From JAFALX01 sp036378495 (GTDB lineage: Bacteria; Chloroflexota; Dormibacteria; Aeolococcales; Aeolococcaceae), in the NCBI GenBank assembly GCA_036378495.1, contig DASUWI010000129.1, positions 1 through 64,000 on the forward strand: a DNA stretch of 64,000 nucleotides, read 5' to 3'. Below, piece by piece: positions 1 to 9,535 of the stretch. Under the pieces are notes generated by a model. The model worked only from the letters and a program-made list of their open reading frames with translations. It made no database searches and was not told where the DNA came from. The position numbers and the translations under genes are program-made. How positions within the stretch are numbered: the first letter of the stretch is position 1; each line of letters starts with the position of its first letter.

Positions 1-1795
1 CATCGGGATCATTCGGTCCACTGGGCGCCGCCGCGGTGACTGGCTGTGCGGATACCGGGAGCGAAGCGACGAGCAGGTAGCACTGGAGCAAGAGCAGAAC
101 GGCTTCTGGCGTGCACTCGCCGCGACGGACCAGACCATGGCCGACGCGGTTGCGCAGGTTGAGGCACAGTGGATCGTCGAGAACGAGGCTGAAGAAGAGC
201 GCGTCGTCGGGGGTGATGACCTTCAGCGTCTCCAACTGGTTGAGGATGGGGCCGAGTGTGATCACCTCGGTTATGTTGGGATCGGATGGGTTGTGGTGCG
301 CGGGCGAGTGCCCGGCGCGATCCAGTAACTGTCGCAACACATCCTCGAATTGCGGCGCCAATACGTGAATGGCGACCACCGTGTTCCCCGCGATAGCGGC
401 GGTGATGCCGTCGGCGATGACATCGAGCGCCGCGGGATCGAAGCTGCCGCTGGTGCGAAGCGCCTCCATGACGGCCTCAGCTGTCAAATCACCTGAATCC
501 AAGCGTCGTTCCCACACGGGCCGCAGGTGGAGACCCGCGGAGATCTGAAGGAAGCGGCAACCGTGCTCGCGCAGCAACGTATCGTCGTCGCTGCCCGCCA
601 CGACATGTTGGTCCGGCGCAGCGATATGCACTCGCGGCGTCCCGGTGCTCATTGGTGCGTTGACACGAGCGCCTGCGACCGAGGCTTCGAGCTGGGCCCG
701 GGTGGGCACGCCGAGACGCGCGAACGAATGAAGGAATTGGTCGATGGGGAGGGCGATCATGTCGTCCTGCCGCGCTTGCAGTCGCGCAGACATCGCAGGA
801 TCGAGCTGGCCCGCGAAGCGGACGGTCTTCATCGTCGGGATGGCGCGTTCGGTGGCCTCGCGTTGGCGGCGGCGGTAATCGTTGAGGACGGCGGGGTCCT
901 CTTGCCCGCGCTCAGCGAGCGTGATGGCGTCGCCGAGGAAGACCGACTCGATCAGGGCGTCGCCGCGATCGGCCGCGTGATCCGCGAGGATCGCGGCGTA
1001 CTCGCGGTCGCAGCGCAGCCCAGCGTCGTCGTCGCCTTCGGCATACGCCAGCTCTCGCCGGACCTCGAACAGGCGGCCGACGAGCAGCGGCGGGTTCAAC
1101 GGTGTGACCGCCGCCATCGCCGGCGCTTGCAGCTGTGCCAGGTTCAGGACGACCTGTTGACGCTGCGCTGAGGTGAAGCGCTCTCGCAGTTCGATGAGCA
1201 GGTCGCACAGCAGGCTGAATGGGCGCGTATCCCCCGCGGCAGCTGCGTCCGTCATCAGAGCGATGGTGAAATCCTTCGCTGCATCAACGACATCGCTCTG
1301 GTTGCCGGCGATGCCGAGACGCACCGCCGTTGCCAGAGCTCGGGTCGCGTATCCGCGGGCGAGGTTGTCGCCGGATTCCAACGAGAAAAGGATGCGCGCC
1401 CACTCGAGCGCTGCCTGGGCAGCAGCGCCAACGTGGCGGCGGTGTTCCGGAGTGCCGCGTTGCCACAGGTAGTCGCCGATCTGCATCCGGATCCGTGGAC
1501 TTGGCGACGTCATCCGCACGGCCAACAGGTCGATCACTTCCGCGTCCGGAGCGAGGAGGTCCCACGGGATAGCGCCGAAGATCGCAGCTTCAAGCCCGAG
1601 TGCGCGAACCTCGGTGTTCGTGTCCCCAAGCGCGGCGGCAGCAGCCTCGTAGTAGGTGTTGAGGTGTGTGAAGAGCTCGACATCGGAGATAGAAGGATCA
1701 CTGGCCGCGACATCACGCGCGGCAGGATCGAGCGGCGGCTGCGCGTCAGCGCTCGCGTCGGTCGTCAAGTCCTGCTCGGGAATCGTTGATACCAC
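1..1795 (-). CDS. DUF4209-like protein with HEPN-type motif, C-terminus cut by window edge
   Basis: This open frame starts at GTG 1795, just after an in-frame TAG, and continues past the left edge, so about 598 residues are visible. Most of it is helical and repeat-like without recognisable catalytic motifs. Near the visible end is an LNLRNRVGHGL segment (R548 to H553), as in DUF4209 proteins, which fits the RX4-6H motif of HEPN RNases. It lies last in the restriction-modification gene string, 54 bp after the DUF6000-like gene. The family assignment rests on that motif and on context. An RNase or defence accessory role is inference. Plus-strand frames over this stretch are shadows. Confidence 0.6.
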   Translation of the reverse strand, partial: MVSTIPEQDLTTDASADAQPPLDPAARDVAASDPSISDVELFTHLNTYYEAAAAALGDTNTEVRALGLEAAIFGAIPWDLLAPDAEVIDLLAVRMTSPSPRIRMQIGDYLWQRGTPEHRRHVGAAAQAALEWARILFSLESGDNLARGYATRALATAVRLGIAGNQSDVVDAAKDFTIALMTDAAAAGDTRPFSLLCDLLIELRERFTSAQRQQVVLNLAQLQAPAMAAVTPLNPPLLVGRLFEVRRELAYAEGDDDAGLRCDREYAAILADHAADRGDALIESVFLGDAITLAERGQEDPAVLNDYRRRQREATERAIPTMKTVRFAGQLDPAMSARLQARQDDMIALPIDQFLHSFARLGVPTRAQLEASVAGARVNAPMSTGTPRVHIAAPDQHVVAGSDDDTLLREHGCRFLQISAGLHLRPVWERRLDSGDLTAEAVMEALRTSGSFDPAALDVIADGITAAIAGNTVVAIHVLAPQFEDVLRQLLDRAGHSPAHHNPSDPNITEVITLGPILNQLETLKVITPDDALFFSLVLDDPLCLNLRNRVGHGLVRRGECTPEAVLLLLQCYLLVASLPVSAQPVTAAAPSGPNDPD

Positions 1796-1849
1796 CGTGG
1801 GGTTCGACTAGGAATGCACTCCGACCACCACAGGGTGATCGTTTACAGC

Positions 1850-2929
1850 CTACGCTGTGGCCGATCCGCGCGTCGCCCTTTCAACCGCCTCTGCCCACTG
1901 GAGGCGCGCGTAAAAGTGCGAGCACCACGCTGCTCTCGTCTCGTCGTCTTTGTCGGCGAACTCGTCGGCGAGAAACTCGAAGCGCTCGAAGGTGCCCTCC
2001 CAGCCAGGCTGCATGTAGTTCTGGGTCATGAAGACGGAATCAAGCGCGCACGTGATGTCGAACGACCAGGGATCGAGCAACAGCGGCTGCTGCTGATCCA
2101 GCGCAAGCGCGTCGAGCAGCGTGTCCACCGATTCGCGGCAGGGTATGCGCGCAAGCGCAAGGCAGCACGCTTGACCCGGCAAGCCGACCGGGCGGTCCAA
2201 CAGTAGCGAGCGCACCCGCCTGAGGAACTGTCGGCGCCTCGTGATCGCAATGAACGTAACGCCTACCAGGCATTCCTTCTGCCCTCCCGTGGCGAGCAGT
2301 GCCTCGATGTCAGCGTCGGTCGCGCGGTACGCGAGCCGACCCAACTCGTAGTCAACGTCGCGTAGGCGCACCTCGTCCGCGGGGTAGCGTGGTATGTCCC
2401 ACAGCGCGTCCCAGCACGGCTCGACCCAAGATTCCGCCAGGGTGCTGTTGGCGATGTAGGGCCTCGCACGTACCGCCGCGCGCATGTGAAGGAGCCGACC
2501 TCGCACCTCGTTGGCGATGCGGGTCCCGGCCAGGAAGAGGTTCGGCATGGCCCCTTCCACCCAGTGATCGTAGCGATAGAGGTAGAACAAGCTCTGCCAC
2601 AGGACGTAGGTCTCGCCGGGCACGGGATCGTCGGGGTCGCCATTGTTGACCCGCTCGAGCAGCGGCTCCATGCGAGCAGCATCCGTGCTGCTGCCGTACT
2701 CGGCGTTACGCGCGAAGAGGATCAGCCGTGCATAGCGGGGCCAGTACGTGTCCGGGGACCACAGATTCTCGAGGCTCTGCCATGACAAGGCGCCGTCGAG
2801 GTTGTGAATCTGCCCTCCTCCGAGTAGACCCACGCTCGGGAGCGTGAAGGGGTCCAAGTTGTTGGACTCGTTTCGGAGAAACGCACCATCGCGCAGCGCC
2901 TGCGCTTCCGCTCCTGGCAGGGCTGCCAC
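1850..2929 (-). CDS. DUF6000-like protein
   Basis: The protein has 359 residues. The middle to C-terminal part (about residues 205-310) contains VGVTFIAITRRRQF, then LPGQACCLALARI and a run of spaced acidic and aromatic residues. This pattern matches my recollection of DUF6000, a family without an established function. No signal peptide or membrane segment is seen. GTG 2929 is the first usable start, but the 13 codons before it (back to a TAG) also read like protein (IKNFEDIRDY), so the true start may be unusual. The gene lies 122 bp after hsdR on the same strand and could be an accessory gene of the restriction locus. Function is unknown. Confidence 0.6.
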   Translation of the reverse strand: MAALPGAEAQALRDGAFLRNESNNLDPFTLPSVGLLGGGQIHNLDGALSWQSLENLWSPDTYWPRYARLILFARNAEYGSSTDAARMEPLLERVNNGDPDDPVPGETYVLWQSLFYLYRYDHWVEGAMPNLFLAGTRIANEVRGRLLHMRAAVRARPYIANSTLAESWVEPCWDALWDIPRYPADEVRLRDVDYELGRLAYRATDADIEALLATGGQKECLVGVTFIAITRRRQFLRRVRSLLLDRPVGLPGQACCLALARIPCRESVDTLLDALALDQQQPLLLDPWSFDITCALDSVFMTQNYMQPGWEGTFERFEFLADEFADKDDETRAAWCSHFYARLQWAEAVERATRGSATA

Positions 2930-3051
2930 GTAGTCGCGGATATCTTCGAAATTCTTGATGACCCAATCCTACGGGTCGGCCCGCCAACGGGCCCCGTTTT
3001 GAGACGAGCTCGACACACAGCCCCGGGCTTTGAGTGCTCGCGGCGGAGACC

Positions 3052-6000
3052 TCAGTAATTCTCGTGAATGTAGGCGTACGCTTTGTCGAAGAGTTCGCCG
3101 GTGGTTGGGAGCCCGTATTTGTGCAGCACGTTCCGCACTTCGCGGCGCACCAGACGGTCACCGGTCTGAGTTGTCTCCCAACCGTCAAAGCTCACCTGGC
3201 GCACGATGGTGTCGATGTCGTTGACGACGTTCTCGATGATCACCGGCGTATCTGGGGGTGCGTATTCCTTGAAGATCTGGGTGAGAGCGCCGACGTTGGG
3301 ATCGGGCAGGAGATTCAGCGCGCCGGCGTCGTCGGCCTTCTCTGCTGCGGTCACCTCCGTGGCAAGGTCCAGTAGCTGCTTGAGAAAGTCCTGCGACGCC
3401 TTGGCCTGCTGAACCTGGGCCAGGCGGAGGCGTTCCAGCCTTGCCGAAAGCGCCACGAACACGTGGTGATGGCCGCTGCTTTCGATGCGGCGCTGGATCC
3501 GAGCGGCAATAGTGTCGAGGGCCTCGGCGACGGTGAGCGGCTCGGTCGGGTTGGCGACATCCGTATTGGGCAGCGCGAGCTGACGGATCGCTTCGATGGT
3601 CGCCTCATCGACGATCACGTCGTCGAGGGCGGTGGGACGTACGCGCACACCGGAGATATGGCCATGTACGAGCTCGAGCGTCTTTTGCCCGAGGCGCTGC
3701 CAGAGGAGAGCATCGGACACGCCGGTGGGCTTGACGGATTCGTAGACCTTGGCCAGCCAACGGTAGTCATCCCGATATGGATCGAGGGCGCTGCTTGGCG
3801 ACAAGAACTCCCACAGGCCCTCGCAGTGCATGAACTCGTGAGCAAAGTCCTCTCGTTGCGGGCCCTGAGGAATACGTTGCTGCGCAGCGTGGAGAGCCGC
3901 GAACGAGAAGTCGGTGCGATCGATGCCGTCGAAACGCGAGAGCGCCACCGCGATCGCTGCTTCGAGCTCGGTTACGAGCCCCTCGACATCGACGGGCCGG
4001 CGCCCGCCGAACTCGGGATCGGCCGCTTTCAACGCTGCCGCGATGTCGTTGCCAAGGCCGACGTAGTCCACGATGAGGCCGAAGAGTTTCTCTTGCCCGG
4101 TGAACGGGTTGGTCCAGCGCCTGTTGGTGCGCGTGATTGCCTGGAACAGGGTGTGCAGCCGCAGCGGCTTGTCGAGGTACATAACGCCCTCAATGGGCGC
4201 GTTGAAGCCTGTCAGCAGCTTGGAGGTGACGATGAGGAACGCCAGAGGGTCGGACGGGTCGCTGAACCGCGCCTTGAGGGCGGCTTCTTGGTCGCTGGTG
4301 AGGCCAAAGCGATCGCGCCACTCCGGCGGCTCCGACTTCGTGGTGCTCGTGGTCATGACCACCGCAGCTTCGAGATCGACCCTTGCTTGCTCCAGGATGC
4401 GGGTGATTTCGTCGAAGTAGAGAACGCAGAGCTGGCGATCGAAGGCGACGACCTGAGCCTTGAGACCCAGGGGCGCGACCTTAGTGAGGTAGTGCTCAAC
4501 GATATCGGTGCACACCTTGCGCACGCGCTCTGGATTGCGCATGATCGTCTGCGCTCGCGCCGCTCGCTCCGAAAGCAGTTCGCGCTCCTCGTCGCTGAGG
4601 CTCTCCTCGTCGGCCATCGCGGCGAAGGCGTCATCGAGCGACTCGCGATCGACGTGGTACTCGACAAGGCGACCTTCAACGTGGATGGGGACGGATGACC
4701 CATCCGTGATGGAGCGCTCCATCGAGTACTGGTTGAGCACCCACCCGGGATCGTCCTCTTCGCCAAAGAGCTTGAATGTGTTGCGATTTAGGTCCGCGAT
4801 CGGCGTCCCGGTCAGCCCGAAGAACTGTGCCTGGGGAAGGGCCGTGCGCATGTCGGTGCCGAGACGACCCTCTTGGGTGCGATGCGCTTCATCGACCATC
4901 ACGATGATGTTCGACCGGTTGTTGAGAAAGCCGGCGCCTTCGAAACGAAAGATCGTGGTTACGATGATCCCGCGCTCGTCTTGCGCGAGCATTCTGCGGA
5001 GGTCTTCCTTGGTTGCGGCGACGCGGAGTGTGGGCAGACCAACGGTCGTGAACTGGCGAACCGTCTGCTCGACCAGCTCGATGCGATCCAGCACCATGAG
5101 GACGGTGGGACCACCGACGGATTCGTCGTTGAGCAACTTCAGGGCCGCGAATGCCATGAGCAGTGTCTTGCCGCTGCCCTGGTAGTGCCAGAGCAATCCC
5201 CGCTGTCGAGTCGGGTCCTTGACGCGGGCGTAGATTGCATCAGCGCCTTCGACTTGCGGATACCGAGGGATGAGCTTGACATGGGTCGGCTTGCCATTGA
5301 CGAGAGGCCGGTCGTACAGCGTGAAGTCGCGGAGAATCGCGAGCAGCTGCGCCGGATGGAGTAGTAGCTCGACCGAGCGCATCACGCGTTCCGCTTGATC
5401 GAGATCGTAGGGGTCCTCGGTCGAGCCCCACATGAGCCACTCCTGTGGGAGCTGCCGAACGGCGCCGTAGTGGAATTCACGCCCTTCAGTGGCGAAACTC
5501 AGGATGTTCGGGACGAAGAAACTGGGCCACTCCGTTTCGTAGACGTTGTGAATGTCGTTGGCGCCAGTAAGCCAGCTCTCCTTCGCATTGACCGGGCTTT
5601 TGGTCTCACCCGGTACGACCGGAAGCCCGTTGATCCAGAGGACGATGTCAAAACGGCGCGCTTTCGGTCCGACGCCGATGGTCACCTGGTTCGAGACCAC
5701 AAAGCGGTTATTGCTGAGGTCGTCGAAGTCGATCAGGTGAACAGGGACGTAGGCGTCGGTGCCCATGTACTTGTGCGTACGCGCGCCGCGCATCCAGGTA
5801 ACCATGCGCTCGTTCGCCGCAACGAGGCCATCCGTGTTGGCCGACAGGACGACCGCGCGAAGAATTGGCAAGATTTCGTCGACGCGAGACGGCACCGCTC
5901 GAGTTTCCGGGTTGAGGCGCAGCAGGGCGTCGATGAGATCCGACTCGATCAGGACACCGTCGGTGGTGCGGTTGAGCGAGGGGCCGTGAATGTAGATCCA

Positions 6001-6072
6001 GCCGAGGTCGGGCTGTGAAAGCCGCTCGATGATCGCCGGCTCAATGGTCGAGGCTTCGGTGAAACCGGTCAT
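3052..6072 (-). CDS. hsdR: Type I restriction enzyme, R (motor and nuclease) subunit
   Basis: This is the ATP-dependent translocase and endonuclease subunit of a type I restriction-modification complex (R2M2S). The 1006-residue length is typical. The N-terminal PD-(D/E)XK nuclease is visible as D142, then E156-T-K158 (GETKSP). The superfamily 2 motor has Walker A GSGKT at 299-303 and DEAH at 394-397, followed by SAT-like LTGTP and a second RecA lobe. The ATG at 6072 lies inside the end of hsdS, a 32 bp overlap that suggests translational coupling. All catalytic motifs are intact, so the subunit is probably active. Confidence 0.95.
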   Translation of the reverse strand: MTGFTEASTIEPAIIERLSQPDLGWIYIHGPSLNRTTDGVLIESDLIDALLRLNPETRAVPSRVDEILPILRAVVLSANTDGLVAANERMVTWMRGARTHKYMGTDAYVPVHLIDFDDLSNNRFVVSNQVTIGVGPKARRFDIVLWINGLPVVPGETKSPVNAKESWLTGANDIHNVYETEWPSFFVPNILSFATEGREFHYGAVRQLPQEWLMWGSTEDPYDLDQAERVMRSVELLLHPAQLLAILRDFTLYDRPLVNGKPTHVKLIPRYPQVEGADAIYARVKDPTRQRGLLWHYQGSGKTLLMAFAALKLLNDESVGGPTVLMVLDRIELVEQTVRQFTTVGLPTLRVAATKEDLRRMLAQDERGIIVTTIFRFEGAGFLNNRSNIIVMVDEAHRTQEGRLGTDMRTALPQAQFFGLTGTPIADLNRNTFKLFGEEDDPGWVLNQYSMERSITDGSSVPIHVEGRLVEYHVDRESLDDAFAAMADEESLSDEERELLSERAARAQTIMRNPERVRKVCTDIVEHYLTKVAPLGLKAQVVAFDRQLCVLYFDEITRILEQARVDLEAAVVMTTSTTKSEPPEWRDRFGLTSDQEAALKARFSDPSDPLAFLIVTSKLLTGFNAPIEGVMYLDKPLRLHTLFQAITRTNRRWTNPFTGQEKLFGLIVDYVGLGNDIAAALKAADPEFGGRRPVDVEGLVTELEAAIAVALSRFDGIDRTDFSFAALHAAQQRIPQGPQREDFAHEFMHCEGLWEFLSPSSALDPYRDDYRWLAKVYESVKPTGVSDALLWQRLGQKTLELVHGHISGVRVRPTALDDVIVDEATIEAIRQLALPNTDVANPTEPLTVAEALDTIAARIQRRIESSGHHHVFVALSARLERLRLAQVQQAKASQDFLKQLLDLATEVTAAEKADDAGALNLLPDPNVGALTQIFKEYAPPDTPVIIENVVNDIDTIVRQVSFDGWETTQTGDRLVRREVRNVLHKYGLPTTGELFDKAYAYIHENY

Positions 6073-7264
6073 TCGGCTTCCGATCCCCTAGGATCGATCC
6101 CAACTCCGCGAACTGAGTCCAACAGTGAGGAAAGAAAAGCTCCGCGGAACACCGCAAAAGATCGTCGAAGCCTTGTCGCCACCTGTTCATGAGTCCGCAA
6201 AACGTCAATAAGGCGGGCGAATCGCTCTTGAAGGGCGAGGGGTGAACCGGAATACGTAGGTTGTTGATCAGGTCTTGATTCAGAGAAGGAACCGCTCCAC
6301 TCTGGACAATGTCTGAAAGCGAAGTGGCTTCAAGAAACGCAAGAAGGTAGCCCGGGACGAGATCAGGCCCAGGAATAACCGCAAGATGATTCTCGTCGCA
6401 CGCAGCCTCGGTCAGCAGCATGCGCTTCTTTTCAGTCCTGACCGCAGCACCTACGCGCGGCAGGGCCACGCTCCCCGCGGGCAGCAGTCGCGCACCCCTC
6501 TTTTCGAGGAGGTCTCGTGATACGCAAGTTGCAGCCAGGCTATAGCCGTACTCGTTTTCCGGCGACGTCATATCGGAGATCTTGAACCACGATATGGGGC
6601 CGCTTTTTGTCCCGGATATCGCAAGCGGTAGGCTGTTCCCCTGCGTGATCCTAGCTACCGAATTGAGCGCGACCGAGGGGGTCTTACCTGAACGAAACCA
6701 TTCACGGGCCAGTGCGGACCGCGCTTGAGATGCCGCCTTGATAGCTCTGGTGATGCTGGCGCCGTACGCGTCTGCTGCGTCCACGAGGCCGACGATTCGC
6801 CGTTGTTCATCGATCGGAGGTAGGGCTAGCTGAATCGTCCGCAAGCTCACGCTGTTGAGCGTTTTGCCTTTTACGGCTCGCCCTGCGCGCTCGCCGAGAT
6901 TTTGAGACTCCAAGGCGAGAGCAAGAAAGCGCCTATCAACGTCGTCTATGCTCGGCTCAAGCCATGCGATCGCTTCGTTAGGAAACAAATCGCGAGCGGC
7001 AACACCAACACGGCCTATTGTCAACTTGAAACTCAACAGCAAGCTTCCAGCAGGAACCCGCTTGGCCTTACCCTCAGCCTCAGCTTTTGCGGTGACACCC
7101 TCCCTCTGTGGATCGATTAGTCCGCCACCCTGCATGTCGGCGATCGTGCAAAACGGCCGTGCGAGATCGCTGGTCCAGTAGGAAGGGTCGTTCCGCGGCG
7201 GCGTCCTTCCGATTGTGATGGTCGCGATGTCACCCAAGCGGACTTCGCGCGAACGGTCACTCAT
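6041..7264 (-). CDS. hsdS: Type I restriction-modification specificity subunit
   Basis: This 407-residue subunit selects the DNA target of the complex. The first target-recognition domain begins with EVRLGDIATITIGRTPP. A conserved helical spacer with LPPIDEQRRIVGLVDAA follows near residue 150. A second domain begins near residue 205 (VALNSVARITQGN), and the protein ends in a shorter C-terminal region. It overlaps hsdM by 8 bp at the start and hsdR by 32 bp at the end. The DNA looks more AT-rich than the neighbouring genes, which is common for exchanged hsdS genes and fits horizontal transfer. The recognition sequence cannot be read from the protein. Confidence 0.93.
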   Translation of the reverse strand: MSDRSREVRLGDIATITIGRTPPRNDPSYWTSDLARPFCTIADMQGGGLIDPQREGVTAKAEAEGKAKRVPAGSLLLSFKLTIGRVGVAARDLFPNEAIAWLEPSIDDVDRRFLALALESQNLGERAGRAVKGKTLNSVSLRTIQLALPPIDEQRRIVGLVDAADAYGASITRAIKAASQARSALAREWFRSGKTPSVALNSVARITQGNSLPLAISGTKSGPISWFKISDMTSPENEYGYSLAATCVSRDLLEKRGARLLPAGSVALPRVGAAVRTEKKRMLLTEAACDENHLAVIPGPDLVPGYLLAFLEATSLSDIVQSGAVPSLNQDLINNLRIPVHPSPFKSDSPALLTFCGLMNRWRQGFDDLLRCSAELFFPHCWTQFAELGSILGDRKPNDRFHRSLDH

Positions 7265-8804
7265 ACCCCGCTGCCTGCAGCTGCTCGCTCAGCGACGCCT
7301 CCGCTGCGTGAAGCTCCTCTTGAGCGAGCCGTAATTCCGTGAGCGCTGACTGTACGTCCAGAGCCTCGGCAACGCTCGCCTGCACGTAACGGGCAATGTT
7401 GAGGTCCCAGCCGTTCGCCTCGATATCGCCCAGTGATGCGGATCTCGTTCCAACGCCGATATCCGTACCCTTCTGGTATGCGGTCGCGATGGCCTCCACA
7501 TCGGCGGCTAGCATCCGATTCTGGTTGCGCCCTTTGGTGAAGCGCTGCGCACCATCGACGAACAGGACATGCCCGCGCCGATCGTCGGCCTTCTTGTTCC
7601 GGAAGATGAGCAAGCACGCCGGGATCCCCGTCGAGTAGAACAAGTTTGGTGCCAGCCCGATCACGGCCTCGAGCAGATCGGATTCGACGAGCTTCTGGCG
7701 AATCCTCTGCTCGACGCCACCGCGGAACAACACCCCGTGCGGCATGACGACACCGACTCGTCCGGTGCCTTGCCGCATCGAGTACACCATGTGCTGCACC
7801 CACGCGAAGTCGCCGGTAGACGCCGGCGGGATGCCAGCGAAGGCACGCACGTCACCGACCCAGTTCTCTGCGCCCCAGTTGGCCAGCGAGAACGGGGGAT
7901 TCGTGATCACAACGTCGAAGCGCTGAATGTCACCTGTCCTGGTACGAAACAGCGGATCGCGCAAGGTGTCGCCGCGTAAGATCTGAAAGTCCTCGATCTC
8001 GTGCAGATAAAGGTTCATGCGCGCGATGGCCGCGGTTGTGAGATTCACCTCCTGGCCATAGAGCTTCAAGGTCCGCGGGTCACCACCCCTCTCTCGCACT
8101 TCTTGGATGGTCTCGACGAGCATGCCGCCGGAGCCGCAAGCGGGGTCGTAGACGCTTTCTCCGGGTTGCGGTTCGAGGATGTTGACGAGCAGGCGCACTA
8201 CAGCGCGCGGAGTGAAGAACTCACCTGCCTTCTTGCCTGATGCGTCAGCGAACTGCTTGAGCAGATATTCGTAGGCGGCTCCGAGTACGTCGTGCGGGAC
8301 GACCTTCGGGTTGAGGGTCAACGAGTTGAACGCGTTGATCAGGTTGAGCAAGGCCGCTTCAGGGAGGCGCTCCTTGTTGCCCCACGCCACGTCGCCGAAG
8401 ATGCCGGCGAGCTTGCTCGGGTTGGCGGCCTGGAGGCGATCGAGAATGAGCCCCAACTTGGAGCCCACGTTCACCGTCGCGATGCGCACATCGTTCCAGT
8501 GGCAGCCGTCAGGCACCACAAAGCGGTGGTAATCGGCTTCCTCTTCGTCGCGGACCTCGTTGCCGTAGACGGCGAGCGCCTCGGCGTGCTCGAGGTCCCA
8601 GGTGTCGGAGATCCACTTGAAGAAGAGCAGCGGGAAGATGTAGGACTTGAAGTCGGCCGGGTCTACCGGTCCGCGGAGGCTGTCCGCAGCGGCCCAGAGC
8701 CGTCGCTCCAGCTCCGCTTGGGTGAGCGTAGTCGGGGCTGGTGGAACGCCCGACGCCCCGGCCGGCTGGTTTTCATGCTTCTTCCTGGTTGTGTAGGTCG
8801 CCAC
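7257..8804 (-). CDS. hsdM: Type I restriction-modification DNA methyltransferase subunit
   Basis: This N6-adenine methyltransferase is the first gene of the restriction operon. The 515-residue protein has an HsdM N-terminal helical domain (about 28-170), the FFTPR segment before motif I, the SAM-binding motif DPACGSGG (220-227) and the catalytic motif NPPF (302-305). It ends in a coiled-coil-like tail that normally contacts HsdS. The start is GTG 8804. Its stop overlaps the hsdS ATG by 8 bp. The operon promoter should lie in the 280 bp upstream, where I could not identify clear hexamers. Confidence 0.95.
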   Translation of the reverse strand: MATYTTRKKHENQPAGASGVPPAPTTLTQAELERRLWAAADSLRGPVDPADFKSYIFPLLFFKWISDTWDLEHAEALAVYGNEVRDEEEADYHRFVVPDGCHWNDVRIATVNVGSKLGLILDRLQAANPSKLAGIFGDVAWGNKERLPEAALLNLINAFNSLTLNPKVVPHDVLGAAYEYLLKQFADASGKKAGEFFTPRAVVRLLVNILEPQPGESVYDPACGSGGMLVETIQEVRERGGDPRTLKLYGQEVNLTTAAIARMNLYLHEIEDFQILRGDTLRDPLFRTRTGDIQRFDVVITNPPFSLANWGAENWVGDVRAFAGIPPASTGDFAWVQHMVYSMRQGTGRVGVVMPHGVLFRGGVEQRIRQKLVESDLLEAVIGLAPNLFYSTGIPACLLIFRNKKADDRRGHVLFVDGAQRFTKGRNQNRMLAADVEAIATAYQKGTDIGVGTRSASLGDIEANGWDLNIARYVQASVAEALDVQSALTELRLAQEELHAAEASLSEQLQAAGYE

Positions 8805-9092
8805 GGGGCAACCCTACGGTCCCGAGCGCCTCATGGGAACACCTGCCTGCTGCTCGTCCGGCCGGGTTCGGTTGACGCGGGGGTTGCGTCGGGAAGGCGC
8901 AATCCCGCCGGCTCGGGTATTGCCAGCTCAGGCCAAGCGTCGGTCTTGAGCGCGGGAAGCCGCCCGATTTCCCTGCTGGAGTGAGTCCGATTTCGACTCA
9001 ATTTCGTTACGCGGCAGGTCGTCTGGCAGCATGGATGGCGAGACAGACAAACGTCACCGCCGACCGGTGACAGACATGAGGATGTGCCAAAA

Positions 9093-9485
9093 ATGGCTAC
9101 AAATACTTCTGCTTCCGCGCGCCCGGATTCGGATGGAATCGCGCTGGCATGCCGATGCGCGACTGTCGTCGTCGATCTCGCCGACGAGATGTACGTAGCT
9201 CTCGCTCTGGACGCGCAGGTGATGACAGGTGGTGACAGACAGCTCGCGCGCGAAGTCACCAGCGTTGCCTGGGATCGTTATGCAGCCGCCAACGGTGCAC
9301 CGAGTAGCGCAGAACTCTCAGAGATCCTGCGGTTGCCGTGGATCACCTTGATGCGAATGGCATTCGCGTCTCGCGCCGCAAGGATCCTTGCCCTCTGGGG
9401 CATGTACGCGGGGGGACACCTGGAGGTAGGGCATGCGTGGGGATGCCCAGCTTCGACCGCAGCGCAGCGGTCCAGCCTCAACTGA
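9093..9485 (+). CDS. Small hypothetical protein related to the neighbouring repeat protein
   Basis: This protein of about 130 residues has no assigned family. ATG 9093 has a TGAGGA ribosome site about 10 bp upstream; a GTG at 9084 is too close to that site. Residues about 45-90 read as W-D-R-Y-A-A-A-N-G, then SAELSEILRLPW. They align by eye with residues near the start of the repeat protein at 10282 (W-Q-F-D-R-A-Q-R-A-A-N, then AESIRQQLGLTW). This suggests one copy of the same helical DNA-binding-like repeat. It lies divergent from hsdM and convergent with the LexA-like gene. It could be a remnant of a longer mobile-element gene. Confidence 0.45.
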   Translation: MATNTSASARPDSDGIALACRCATVVVDLADEMYVALALDAQVMTGGDRQLAREVTSVAWDRYAAANGAPSSAELSEILRLPWITLMRMAFASRAARILALWGMYAGGHLEVGHAWGCPASTAAQRSSLN

Positions 9486-9535
9486 TGCCACAGAGTCGCT
9501 TGAGCGCGGCGGCGGCACTGGTAACACTGCCGCCG

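Noticed and set aside
527..1171. Plus-strand frame of 214 residues
   Set aside because: Antisense shadow of the minus-strand DUF4209-like frame, which is open across the whole stretch and has better protein-like composition.
3463..4698. Plus-strand frame of 411 residues
   Set aside because: Lies entirely antisense to hsdR, whose catalytic motifs are intact; a GC-driven shadow.
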